Part shown: piece by piece, positions 52,807-61,112 of the stretch
How positions within the stretch are numbered: the first letter of the stretch is position 1
Layout of the letters: every line of letters begins with the position of its first letter
From: Roseburia sp.
Lineage (GTDB): Bacteria; Bacillota; Clostridia; Lachnospirales; Lachnospiraceae
DNA: 64,000 bases
Assembly (NCBI GenBank): GCA_019421345.1
Contig: JAHZFL010000012.1
Coordinates: forward strand, 1 to 64,000
Reading direction: 5' to 3'
Position numbers and translations under genes: made by a program
Notes under the pieces: generated by a model
The model's database searches: none
Told to the model about the DNA's origin: nothing
What the model saw: only the letters and a program-made list of their open reading frames with translations

Positions 52807-53085
52807 ATGAATTATGGTCTTGAGTTACTATCAGAACTTATCCCTCTCTTACTTGTCGTGATTTTAGTCATAGACATGAAAAAAAGAGAAACTAAGAGAA
52901 AAAAAGAATTGCTTCTGCCACTGATCGTTCTTTCTATCATTGAACTTCCGGCACTCATAGTAACCCTGTGCTGTATGATGCTAGGCATTCCGCACTCAAG
53001 TTTCCGGCATCTGATAACAGTTGCTATTTTCGCATTGCTTGCGCTTACCTATATTATTTATGATAAGCGCAAACGCAACAGATAA
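52807..53085 (+). CDS. small three-helix membrane protein
   Basis: 92 residues, ATG 52807, three bases after the stop of the secreted protein. Three hydrophobic helices (about 5-22, 35-58, 68-84) separated by very basic loops (MKKRETKRKK) and a basic tail (YDKRKRNR), so the C-terminus should be inside. Size and plan resemble immunity or holin-like proteins, but no family is recognised. Coupling with the preceding gene is the only evidence about its role. Confidence 0.6.
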   Translation: MNYGLELLSELIPLLLVVILVIDMKKRETKRKKELLLPLIVLSIIELPALIVTLCCMMLGIPHSSFRHLITVAIFALLALTYIIYDKRKRNR

Positions 53086-53213
53086 TTGGGACTCTGCATC
53101 CTATAATGCCCACAATCTCCCGTTGCTTTCAGTTCTCCTTCCACTGTTTACGAACCAAAGAAGGAACGCACGAAACTCTTTATGTTCCTTCCTATCTCTG
53201 CAAATCTTTAAAA

Positions 53214-53245
53214 GGGAGCTGTCATCTCGACAGCTCCCTGTAATC
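53214..53245 (-). terminator. terminator of the NlpC/P60 gene
   Basis: GGGAGCTGTC / GACAGCTCCC, 10-bp stem (53214-53238), with CCCTTTTAAAG on the reverse strand. It may serve the forward gene pair as well (then TGTAATCATTTT). Confidence 0.7.
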
Positions 53246-53343
53246 ATTTTAATCTATAATTTTTCTTATGACATATACAAAAAGACAGTATCAGACAACT
53301 CGTACAAAATTTATGCTGTATCGCTATCCATATCATGCCTCTT

Positions 53344-54672
53344 TTAGAAGATTCTGCGCACCGCAATGACCTCACGGTAAGTCACCGGTGACGTTAAGGT
53401 AATCCCCGTCCGCTCATTGCTTGCATGAAGCAGTGTGTTATTACCTGCGTAAATTCCAATGTGTCCGCTGTAGCAGACAAGATCGCCCGGCTGTATCTCC
53501 GAGAGGCTGACACCGTAGCCCGCGCTCCTTTGCGCTGTTGAGTTGCGCGGCAGCTTCACGCCAAACGCCGCATATACGCTCTGCACAAATCCTGAACAGT
53601 CTGCGCCGTTTGTAAGGCTTGTCCCGCCAAACACATATGGATTGCCTAAAAACTGCATTCCGTAATTAACGACTGCCTGTCCGTTTGAAACACTGCCCGC
53701 TTGGGGCGCTGTAGTTCCTCCCGTGCCTGCGTTATTTGATGCCGCAGAACCGGAGGACGGACGGGATGCTTTGGACGGTTCCTTCTTTGCAGCAGCCTGC
53801 TCCTTCTTCCGCTTTGCCGCTTCCTCTGCCTCACGCGCCCGTCTCGCCTCCTCTGCGGCTCTTGCTGCTGCCTGACGCTCCGCTTCCTCTCTGGCAAGGC
53901 GCGCTTCCTCCTCTGCCTTTGATTCCGCATGAATATATTCTGTCGAAAGCGTTACATAGTCCGCAGACACATAGCCGTCACCCTCAACGGTCGATACCTT
54001 TACCCAGCCTTCCGTCGATTCATCGAGCACGACCAGATCATCCCCCTCCGGCAGCATCGTAAGAATCCGCGCCTCTGTCGTAGGCTCGTTTCTGACAAAC
54101 AATGTCGTTGTCGTCACCGTCGCATAACGTGTACCCACCGCACGCGCCAGATTCTCATCGCCAACTACAACATACTCTGCTTTGACATATCCCTCAACGC
54201 TTCCCGATACGATTTTATACCAGCCGTCCTCTGTCGTCTCAAGCACCGTTGCCGCCGAATCATTGTAAAGCTTTCCGAGCACCTCGCTTTCCGTATTTGG
54301 AAGTGCGCGGACATTGACATAATGATTGACCTGCGCAATCGCTATATCCGCATATTCTGACGCAACGACCTGAACCTCATGCTCCGCTGCTGTGGCTGTT
54401 TCTGCCTCTGTCTGCGCATCTTGCACCGCTTCTTGCTCTCCTGTGCGCTCATCTGCCGGCTGCTCGCGCTCCAACGCGCGCACCGCTTTATTTCTCTGCT
54501 CCGCTTCCGCAGCAGCATTCTGCGCATTCAGCTCCTCTGAAAACATATGGATTGCACCTGCCACCGGTCCGGCTGCACCCTTTCGCTCGGCGGCATTTAT
54601 GTAATACCCTGTTGCTCCAAAGGCTATACTCCCCGCAAGCAGTATCGAAAGCAGCCTCATTCTCTGTTTCAT
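53344..54672 (-). CDS. SH3b-NlpC/P60 cell-wall hydrolase
   Basis: 442 residues; exported peptidoglycan endopeptidase. Order: signal/anchor helix (about 5-27), acidic linker, two bacterial SH3 domains (about 105-175 and 180-250, HYVNVRALPNTESEVLG and LFVRNEPTTEARILT), a Glu/Ala/Arg coiled-coil (about 255-300), Ser/Gly linker, NlpC/P60 domain (about 330-442) with Cys in GADCSGFVQSVY and His in GHIGIYAGNNTLLHA. SD GGAGG 9 bases before ATG 54672. Likely acts in daughter-cell separation. Confidence 0.92.
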   Translation of the reverse strand: MKQRMRLLSILLAGSIAFGATGYYINAAERKGAAGPVAGAIHMFSEELNAQNAAAEAEQRNKAVRALEREQPADERTGEQEAVQDAQTEAETATAAEHEVQVVASEYADIAIAQVNHYVNVRALPNTESEVLGKLYNDSAATVLETTEDGWYKIVSGSVEGYVKAEYVVVGDENLARAVGTRYATVTTTTLFVRNEPTTEARILTMLPEGDDLVVLDESTEGWVKVSTVEGDGYVSADYVTLSTEYIHAESKAEEEARLAREEAERQAAARAAEEARRAREAEEAAKRKKEQAAAKKEPSKASRPSSGSAASNNAGTGGTTAPQAGSVSNGQAVVNYGMQFLGNPYVFGGTSLTNGADCSGFVQSVYAAFGVKLPRNSTAQRSAGYGVSLSEIQPGDLVCYSGHIGIYAGNNTLLHASNERTGITLTSPVTYREVIAVRRIF

Positions 54673-54820
54673 TCTCTCTTTCCTCCAAACATCTTTTTTG
54701 CGCTCGCACTTGTTACTAATTTATTACAAGTTTGTTTCATTTGTGTGATGTTTGAATTTTAACAGAGAATCCGACGCAAATCTACAAGCAGATTCTTCCA
54801 ATAAAAATGCATGTCCTCAC

Positions 54821-54859
54821 AAACAACGGACATCACGCTTCGTGAGCAGTCCTTATGCC
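54821..54859 (+). repeat. dispersed palindromic repeat, copy E1
   Basis: Diverged copy (ACGGACATCACGC TTC GTGAGCAGTCC), first of a tandem pair with 39-base period. Confidence 0.75.
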
Positions 54860-54899
54860 AACAACGAGCGACACGCTTCGCGAGCCACTCTTATATCAA
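54860..54899 (+). repeat. dispersed palindromic repeat, copy E2
   Basis: Core GAGCGACACGC TTC GCGAGCCACTC. On the reverse strand it starts right after the T-tract of the CBS-ACT gene's terminator, the same layout as C1/C2. Confidence 0.85.
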
Positions 54900-54935
54900 G
54901 AAAAAACGGTGTACAGGGAAATCCCCCATACACCG
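54900..54935 (-). terminator. terminator of the CBS-ACT/ung operon
   Basis: CGGTGTA..TACACCG stem with inner GGG/CCC pairs, then TTTTTTC on the reverse strand. Confidence 0.75.
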
Positions 54936-54952
54936 CTGCAAACCGCATAAGT

Positions 54953-55591
54953 TCAATTCTGGTCGTTATACTTGACATCACGCACGTCATAGCCGCGGCG
55001 CTCCAGCGCACGCACCACGCGCTCAAAATCCGGCGCTTCGACACGCAGGAATATCTCCACAAGATCCAATACCTCTGTCGGTATGACCATCATATTACAG
55101 ATGTCCCCGCCCTCTTTTGAGATCAGCTCGCAGATTTTACCAAGCACGCCCTTCATATCATAAGTATAAATCGCCATTGAATTATGCTTATTTCCAAACA
55201 TTTTCTGATACTCCTTAAACACCGCCTGCTGTGTAACAATGCCAAGAAGCACATTTTTTTCATTGGTGATCGGAATAAAACGCACCTTAGAGGTAATAAA
55301 CTGCGCCGCAGCCTCCTCAATCCTTGTATTTTCACCAATCGTGTCAATCTTTGTTTTCATAAATTCCTCGACACGCTTGGCGACAAATTCCTCCTTTGTA
55401 CCGTTAAAGTTCTTAAAGTACTCCTCAAACATATACTGCTTTGACAGTACCCCGACAAACTCTCTGCCGTTTACCACCGGAAGGGACAGAAGTCTCTGCT
55501 CGTCAATGATCTGCATTGCCTCCTCCACCGTGTTGTCCACGCTGATACACGCGATCCTGCTAAACGGCATCATAATTGCTTTTACTCTCAT
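54953..55591 (-). CDS. CBS-pair and ACT-domain protein (AcuB-like)
   Basis: 212 residues: CBS pair (about 5-130, with MPFSRIACISVDNTVEEAM and VRFIPITNEKNVLLGIVT) and a C-terminal ACT-like domain (about 138-208). Soluble. Proteins of this plan sense nucleotides and amino acids; AcuB of Bacillus is the nearest named type, but its function is poorly fixed. It follows ung by 12 bases. Confidence 0.82.
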   Translation of the reverse strand: MRVKAIMMPFSRIACISVDNTVEEAMQIIDEQRLLSLPVVNGREFVGVLSKQYMFEEYFKNFNGTKEEFVAKRVEEFMKTKIDTIGENTRIEEAAAQFITSKVRFIPITNEKNVLLGIVTQQAVFKEYQKMFGNKHNSMAIYTYDMKGVLGKICELISKEGGDICNMMVIPTEVLDLVEIFLRVEAPDFERVVRALERRGYDVRDVKYNDQN

Positions 55592-55603
55592 ACTCGGTAC
55601 CTC

Positions 55604-56281
55604 CTATATATTTTCAATCTGCCAGTCAATGGGTTCCACTCCATGCTCCTTGAAAAACTCATTCGCCTTGCTAAAATGCCTACATCCAAAAAATCCACGG
55701 TATGCGGAAAGAGGACTCGGATGCGGCGCCTTTAAAATCAAGTGCTTGGGATTTGTCAGCATCGGTATCTTCATCTGTGCCGGTCTGCCCCATAAGAAAT
55801 AGACAATCGGTCGATCCTGCGCGTTGACCGCTTCTATGACAGCGTCCGTAAACTGCTCCCAGCCCTTTCCCTGATGTGAATTTGCCTGATGCGAACGCAC
55901 CGTCAGCACCGTGTTTAAAAGCAGCACACCCTGATCCGCCCATTTTTTCAGATAACCGTTATTCGGAACATAACAGCCGAGATCCTCCGAAAGCTCTTTA
56001 TAAATGTTCTGCAAAGACGGCGGTATCTCCGTTTGCTCCGGCAGTACCGAAAAGGATAAGCCATGCGCCTGATTGACATTATGATAAGGGTCCTGCCCTA
56101 ACAAAAGCACCTTCACCTTGCTAAGCGGTGTAAAATGAAATGCGTTAAAAATATCATCTGCGGGCGGATAGACAACCGCCTTGCTGTACTCCTCCCGCAC
56201 GAACTGGTATAGCTGTCTGTAATAGGGTTTCTTAAACTCCGCCTCCATTGCCGGCAGCCAGTCATTTATGATCATCGACAT
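55604..56281 (-). CDS. ung: uracil-DNA glycosylase (family 1)
   Basis: 225 residues, usual length; removes uracil from DNA. Catalytic Asp in LLLGQDPYHNVNQAHGLSFS, uracil pocket LLLNTVLTVR, and the Leu-loop HPSPLSAYRGFFGCRHFS. Cytosolic. In a run with hisF upstream and the CBS-ACT gene downstream. Confidence 0.97.
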   Translation of the reverse strand: MSMIINDWLPAMEAEFKKPYYRQLYQFVREEYSKAVVYPPADDIFNAFHFTPLSKVKVLLLGQDPYHNVNQAHGLSFSVLPEQTEIPPSLQNIYKELSEDLGCYVPNNGYLKKWADQGVLLLNTVLTVRSHQANSHQGKGWEQFTDAVIEAVNAQDRPIVYFLWGRPAQMKIPMLTNPKHLILKAPHPSPLSAYRGFFGCRHFSKANEFFKEHGVEPIDWQIENI

Positions 56282-56303
56282 CGCGCATCTCCTCCTTGTA
56301 TCT

Positions 56304-57068
56304 TCATAAGCTTCGCACAGGCACAGCCCGCCCCGCCAGATATTCCTTTAAATCTCCGATTTCCAGCTCCTTATAATGAAACAATGACGCCGCCAACACC
56401 GCATCTGCACCGCCCTCTGTCAGCACATCATAAAAATGCTCCTTTGCTCCTGCACCACCCGATGCGATCACCGGAATCGCAACGCAATCTGCAATCTGTC
56501 TGGTGAGCGGCACCTCATATCCGCATTTTGTTCCATCGCAGTCCATGCTTGTGAGCAGTATCTCCCCTGCACCCAGCCGTTCTGCTTTTTTTGCCCAGGC
56601 TGCCGCATCCAGTCCGGTATCGATCCTCCCGCCGTTTTTATAGACGTTCCATCCGCTGCCATCCGCGCGCCTTCTCGCATCAATCGCCACAACGACACAC
56701 TGACTTCCAAACCGATCCGCCGCTTCCGAAATCAGAGCAGGACGGTCGATTGCCGCCGAATTTACTGAAATCTTATCCGCACCTGCACGCAGCAGCTCCT
56801 TAAAGTCATAAACTGTCCGAATACCGCCGCCAACGGTAAACGGGATAAACACGCGTTCCGCGACACGACGTACCATATCCGCTACCGCTTTGCGCGCATC
56901 CGAGGTTGCCGTAATATCAAGAAAAACCAGTTCGTCAGCGCCCGCCCTGTCATAGGCAGCCGCTGTCTCTACCGGATCTCCGGCATCCCTTAACGCGACA
57001 AAATTAATTCCTTTTACGACACGTCCGTCCTTTACATCCAGACAAGGAATGATTCTCTTTGTAAGCAT
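56304..57068 (-). CDS. hisF: imidazole glycerol phosphate synthase, cyclase subunit
   Basis: 254 residues; with HisH makes imidazole glycerol phosphate and AICAR in histidine synthesis. TIM barrel with catalytic Asp in IIPCLDVKDGRVVKG and in VVAIDARR, phosphate loops VGGGIRT and IASGGAG. 33 bases after hisH. Other his genes are not in the window. Confidence 0.97.
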   Translation of the reverse strand: MLTKRIIPCLDVKDGRVVKGINFVALRDAGDPVETAAAYDRAGADELVFLDITATSDARKAVADMVRRVAERVFIPFTVGGGIRTVYDFKELLRAGADKISVNSAAIDRPALISEAADRFGSQCVVVAIDARRRADGSGWNVYKNGGRIDTGLDAAAWAKKAERLGAGEILLTSMDCDGTKCGYEVPLTRQIADCVAIPVIASGGAGAKEHFYDVLTEGGADAVLAASLFHYKELEIGDLKEYLAGRAVPVRSL

Positions 57069-57101
57069 ACGAATGTCTCCCCGTTTTCATACATCAATCA
57101 G

Positions 57102-57737
57102 CTATGCCGGCGCCGCCCCTTCTATCCTTGCAAAATTTTTTAAAAGCTGAAGCCCCACAGCTCCGCTTTTTTCCGGATGAAATTGACAGGCAAAAATCTG
57201 ATCCTTTTCTATGGAAGCATGGATCTGCACGCCATATTCCGCAACTGCCTTTACGATCTTATCCTCTTTTGCCTGTAAGTAGTAGGAATGCACAAAGTAA
57301 ACATACGGCTGCTGCGCATGTGTACAGACGACGTCCGAAAAAAGCCTGCCATTTCCGCGCAGCGTCAGCGAATTCCAACCGACATGCGGCACCTTTATCC
57401 CGTCCGTCTTTGGAATCCGAAGAATCTTTCCCTCCAAAATTCCAAGACCCTCAACGCCGCCGCTCTCCTCACTGCCCTCAAACAAAAGCTGCAGCCCCAG
57501 ACATATCCCAAGCATTGGCTTTCCGCTTTCTGCAAATTCCCTGATCATCCGGTCAAGCTCATATCTCTTTAGCTGCTGCATCGCCGTACCGTAAGCGCCG
57601 ACTCCCGGCACAACGATCCGATCTGCCTGACTAAGCTCCCGATAGCGCCGTGTGATCATACACGGCTCTCCCAGTGCCTGAAACGCTTTTTCCACGCTGT
57701 GCAGATTTCCTGCGTCATAGTCCAGAATCGCAATCAT
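57102..57737 (-). CDS. hisH: imidazole glycerol phosphate synthase, glutaminase subunit
   Basis: 211 residues; supplies ammonia from glutamine to HisF. Triad: Cys in MLGICLGLQLLFEGSEE, His and Glu in CQFHPEKSG. Oxyanion strand VPGVGAYG is intact. Start ATG 57737 (MIAILDYDAGN) follows GGAGAAAAAGG; the longer frame reads back through the 3' end of the upstream gene. Confidence 0.97.
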   Translation of the reverse strand: MIAILDYDAGNLHSVEKAFQALGEPCMITRRYRELSQADRIVVPGVGAYGTAMQQLKRYELDRMIREFAESGKPMLGICLGLQLLFEGSEESGGVEGLGILEGKILRIPKTDGIKVPHVGWNSLTLRGNGRLFSDVVCTHAQQPYVYFVHSYYLQAKEDKIVKAVAEYGVQIHASIEKDQIFACQFHPEKSGAVGLQLLKNFARIEGAAPA

Positions 57738-57751
57738 ACCTTTTTCTCCAC

Positions 57752-59224
57752 TTAGTTTGCCGCATATCCGGTCTGCGCCAATATTTGCTGAAGCTGAACG
57801 GAATATTCGCTCCTCTCCTCGATCGCATACAGGGAAAGCGCCTGTTCCTCTGTCATGCCGAAAGTGCCTAACGCAGCCTGCGTCTGTTCCTTTAGATTCG
57901 CAAGTTCTCCCGAACAGCCATAAAGCTCCGCTTCCGGAAGATATTTCTGGCATCTGCCCGCAGCCCTTACGAGGGAATCCAATGCCATATCAAAAACGCC
58001 TGCCTCCATAAAGGTCTCATACGCCTCATATTCACCGGATACATTTGCAAGGAGACGATATTTTTCATAGGTATCAATATCCTGTTCCTTCATCTCCATA
58101 CCGGCAACCGCACGGTATGCCTGTTCATAATTTCCAAGCGCAAACTGCTTTTTCGCGTTAGCGATGCCGGAAGAATATCCAAACAAATTTGTGCCCAGAA
58201 GCACAAGAAGCAGGAACGAGCCCACCATGACAAAGCATAGGATGACAGGCTTTTTCGGCAACGGCGGTGTAAGATCCTGCTCCTTTGGCTTCTTCATCTT
58301 TGCCTGCCTTGCCTTTTTTGCCCGCTTTTCTGCCTGTGCTGCCTTCGCCTGTGCCCGTTTTTGCGCCTGCGCGGCTTTTTTCTTCGCCTTCTTTTCTTCC
58401 TTCTCTTTCTTCTTTCGCTCCGCCGCATCCTCCTGTGTCTCTGCCGGCTCCTGCGCACCGCTCTCTGATTCTGTGCCGCCGCCCTCCAGTTCCTGCAGCA
58501 ATCTGAAATTTTCATCGGAAACATCGTCCGTTCCGAAAATGCCGAGCGGATCTGCCTCTGTGGCAGGCGCGCTCACCGGCTCCTGCACTGCTTCTTCCAA
58601 CTCGTCCTCTCCAAAAAGAACTCTGGAAACCTTCTTTAAAAAGCCGGAAGACTCCTTTGATTTCCCCTTATGGTCTGGTTCATGCGACATCTCCAGTCCT
58701 GTATCTGTATCCTGCACCGCTTCCTCCTGTACCTGCGGTTCGCTCCCGCCAAATAAATCCGCAAACGGTGACGCATCCGCATCCGCGTTTACTTCCTCCT
58801 GCTCCTCTGCCTCGCTCTCATGAAACATATCTCCCAGCTCCGAGAAGTCTCCCTCTGAATGCAGCAATTCCATTAAATCGGAATCATCCTCCATAGGCTT
58901 TTCTTCCTCCTGCTCCTCTGCCCCGCTCTCGCTGAATAAATCCGAAAGAGACGGCTCTGCCTCGCTCTCATCTACCGTCTCCTGCATCTGTGATCCAAAA
59001 ACATCCTCCTGCACAGGTGCTTCATTTCTCTCCGTTTCCGACATCAATGCCGAAGGCTCGTCAGAAAGCGTGTCTACAAAAATATCGTCCTTTCCCTCAT
59101 CATCAAACTGCTGCATAAACGCATCCGCATCCAGTCCCGACAGGAAATCGTCCGTCTCGTCTTCCTGCGTGTCTCCCTTCATGGAATTTAATAACTTGTC
59201 CAAATAATCTTCTGTATTGCTCAT
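57752..59224 (-). CDS. acidic membrane protein with Lys/Ala coiled region
   Basis: 490 residues, no family recognised. Residues 1-265 are very acidic (Glu/Asp/Ser) with repeated short motifs of the kind SDLFSESGAEEQEEE, ADLFGGSEPQVQEE and GDMFHESEAEEQEE. A Lys/Ala/Glu-rich helical stretch follows (about 268-318), one membrane helix (about 328-348, VILCFVMVGSFLLLVLLG) and a C-terminal helical domain with TPR-like segments (KKQFALGNYEQAYRAVAGM). It sits between cheV and hisH; SD GGAGG before ATG 59224. A membrane scaffold is possible. Confidence 0.7.
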   Translation of the reverse strand: MSNTEDYLDKLLNSMKGDTQEDETDDFLSGLDADAFMQQFDDEGKDDIFVDTLSDEPSALMSETERNEAPVQEDVFGSQMQETVDESEAEPSLSDLFSESGAEEQEEEKPMEDDSDLMELLHSEGDFSELGDMFHESEAEEQEEVNADADASPFADLFGGSEPQVQEEAVQDTDTGLEMSHEPDHKGKSKESSGFLKKVSRVLFGEDELEEAVQEPVSAPATEADPLGIFGTDDVSDENFRLLQELEGGGTESESGAQEPAETQEDAAERKKKEKEEKKAKKKAAQAQKRAQAKAAQAEKRAKKARQAKMKKPKEQDLTPPLPKKPVILCFVMVGSFLLLVLLGTNLFGYSSGIANAKKQFALGNYEQAYRAVAGMEMKEQDIDTYEKYRLLANVSGEYEAYETFMEAGVFDMALDSLVRAAGRCQKYLPEAELYGCSGELANLKEQTQAALGTFGMTEEQALSLYAIEERSEYSVQLQQILAQTGYAAN

Positions 59225-59251
59225 AGCTACCTCCGGTGTTTAAATTCAATC

Positions 59252-59278
59252 GGGGATGTGACATTACATCACATCCCC
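59252..59278. terminator. stem-loop between cheV and the acidic membrane protein gene
   Basis: GGGGATGTGA / TCACATCCCC, 10-bp perfect stem with a 7-base loop. Little T-tract on the reverse strand; may only partly stop cheV transcription. Confidence 0.5.
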
Positions 59279-59290
59279 TCTTTACTTCTC

Positions 59291-60199
59291 TTAGTCCATG
59301 CTCTTATCAATCAAATCATCAATCGCAGCCACAAGACTTCCGATCTCCGGCTTGGTCAACTGCGCATCGGCACCCAGCAGTTCTCCCTTTAACCGCATCT
59401 CCTGATTTACAAGCGATGAAAAAATAATGAGCGGGATACGTTTCATCGTATCATCTGTCTTTACCAGTTTTGTCAGTCTGTGACCGTCCATCAACGGCAT
59501 CTCAATATCCGTGATGATACAGTGCACTCTCTCCCTGACATTCCCCTCCTGCTTATACTCGGTCAGCTTGTCCCAAGCCTCCTGTCCGTTCATCGTCACG
59601 ATCAGATTTGTATAACCCGCCTTCCGCAGACAGTCTGTGATCAGTCTGCTAAGCAGCGGGGAATCCTCAGCGATCAGAATCGGTGATTCACACCGCTCAC
59701 GCTCCGTCATATTATCAATATCCGATACCTTTAATCCTGTTTCCGGACTGATGTCTGAGACGATCTTTTCAAAGTCAAGAATAATGATAAGCTCCTTGCC
59801 CATCTTAATGACTCCTGTCGAAGCGCTGTTGTCCTCTGTATTGATCGTCGCATCCGGCTTTATGATAGATTCCCACGATACCCGATGAATCCCAATGACC
59901 TGATCCACATGGAACGCAATATTTAATTTATTAAAATTCGTGATAATAAAAAGTCCTTTATCCTCATCCGAATCAGATATTCCAAGACAGCTTTTTAAAT
60001 TTACCACGGAAATCATCGTATCGCGCGGCATAAAAATACCCTCGATGCTCGGATGTGAATTGGGCACCGGCGTCACCGGCTGGTAGGTTAAAATTTCTTT
60101 GATCTTTGCAACGTTAATTCCGTAATGATTTCTGCCCAAGGTAAACTCCAGAACCTCAAGCTCATTTGTTCCTGACTCCAAAAGAATATTTGTATCCAT
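59291..60199 (-). CDS. cheV: chemotaxis coupling protein CheV
   Basis: 302 residues: CheW-like domain (about 12-160, LEFTLGRNHYGINVAKIKEIL) and response-regulator receiver domain (about 172-300, phospho-Asp in CIITDIEMPLMDGH, Lys in LTKPEIG). Couples chemoreceptors to CheA and takes part in adaptation. SD AGGAGGAGAG before ATG 60199. Implies the organism is, or was, chemotactic, though no other flagellar or che gene is in the window. Confidence 0.95.
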   Translation of the reverse strand: MDTNILLESGTNELEVLEFTLGRNHYGINVAKIKEILTYQPVTPVPNSHPSIEGIFMPRDTMISVVNLKSCLGISDSDEDKGLFIITNFNKLNIAFHVDQVIGIHRVSWESIIKPDATINTEDNSASTGVIKMGKELIIILDFEKIVSDISPETGLKVSDIDNMTERERCESPILIAEDSPLLSRLITDCLRKAGYTNLIVTMNGQEAWDKLTEYKQEGNVRERVHCIITDIEMPLMDGHRLTKLVKTDDTMKRIPLIIFSSLVNQEMRLKGELLGADAQLTKPEIGSLVAAIDDLIDKSMD

Positions 60200-60291
60200 T
60201 TTGTTCTCTCCTCCTGCCTGCTGTTATAACACAAATTCATAACCTCTGCGGATATTATAGCACAATAGTACTAAAAATGCATTTCTTTTTG

Positions 60292-61026
60292 CTAATTTCC
60301 CAAAACAATCTGATAATTCTGATCTGTTGTCACGATAAGCTCCGCATTTTCTACCGCAGTCACCTCCGCAGGAATCTGGAATAAAAGCACCGCCTTCTTT
60401 GTCTCTCCCGCATTGATCGTTCCCGCCATGGATGAAAAATCCTCTGTCAGAACCGTCTGCTCGGCAGTTGCTGTAATATCCTGTCCCAGACGTACCGTAA
60501 AGGCATCCGCACCGGGCAGTGAATTAACCTCCACAGGCTCGCTTCCCGTATTCATAATATTAACCTCAAGGAGCAGATACTTCTTGCCGGCATCGGGATA
60601 CATCGCGAAATAATCGTCCTCCATATAGCTGTCCGCAAAACTTGCCCCCACATAAGAAAACTCAATGCCGGGAACTGCAAACACCTCGTTCCACGATGCC
60701 GGAACATATGTCTCCTCCTGTGTCTGCGTATCCTCCGTCACAGGCGGCTGCGCCGTCTCCGAAGAAACATCTGTCCCTGCACTCTGTTCCGGCAAAGTCT
60801 CCTCCGCTGCCGCTGTATTTTCCTCTGTTGCTTCCGTCTCCTCAGGAAAGACCATCGTCAGCCCCTCCTTCTGATACGCGTTGTACTTCGCCACAACATG
60901 CGCAGAATAATCTACGATGAGCGCTTCCTCCTTCTCGGTAAGCTCATATGGTTTTTCCCCGCATCCGCTCATTACTGCAGCCGCAAACAGGGCTGCCGCC
61001 ATCATCTGTACCCTTGTTCTTCTCAT
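60292..61026 (-). CDS. DUF4352-like lipoprotein
   Basis: 244 residues from ATG 61026 (SD GAGGGG); a GTG four codons earlier is less likely. Lipobox VMSGC near residue 22 anchors it outside. An acidic Glu/Thr-rich linker (about 65-110) leads to a beta-sandwich domain (about 120-244) resembling DUF4352-type Ig-like folds (KKYLLLEVNIMNTGSEPVEVN, AGETKKAVLLFQIP). Function unknown. Located between cheV and a two-component system on the same strand. Confidence 0.75.
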   Translation of the reverse strand: MRRTRVQMMAAALFAAAVMSGCGEKPYELTEKEEALIVDYSAHVVAKYNAYQKEGLTMVFPEETEATEENTAAAEETLPEQSAGTDVSSETAQPPVTEDTQTQEETYVPASWNEVFAVPGIEFSYVGASFADSYMEDDYFAMYPDAGKKYLLLEVNIMNTGSEPVEVNSLPGADAFTVRLGQDITATAEQTVLTEDFSSMAGTINAGETKKAVLLFQIPAEVTAVENAELIVTTDQNYQIVLGN

Positions 61027-61112
61027 AAGTCCCCTCACAAAATATTATTCCTGTGTCTATGTTAGCATTTTCACCGGCATATGGCAATAACAAAAATCAT
61101 GCCCGCTGTATT

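Noticed and set aside
54752..55120. Forward frame opposite the CBS-ACT gene
   Set aside because: Made of repeat copies E1/E2 plus antisense of a real gene.
58164..58823. 219-codon forward frame rich in Ser, Ala and Phe
   Set aside because: It is the complement of the acidic Glu/Lys-rich gene; low-complexity coding DNA gives long antisense frames.
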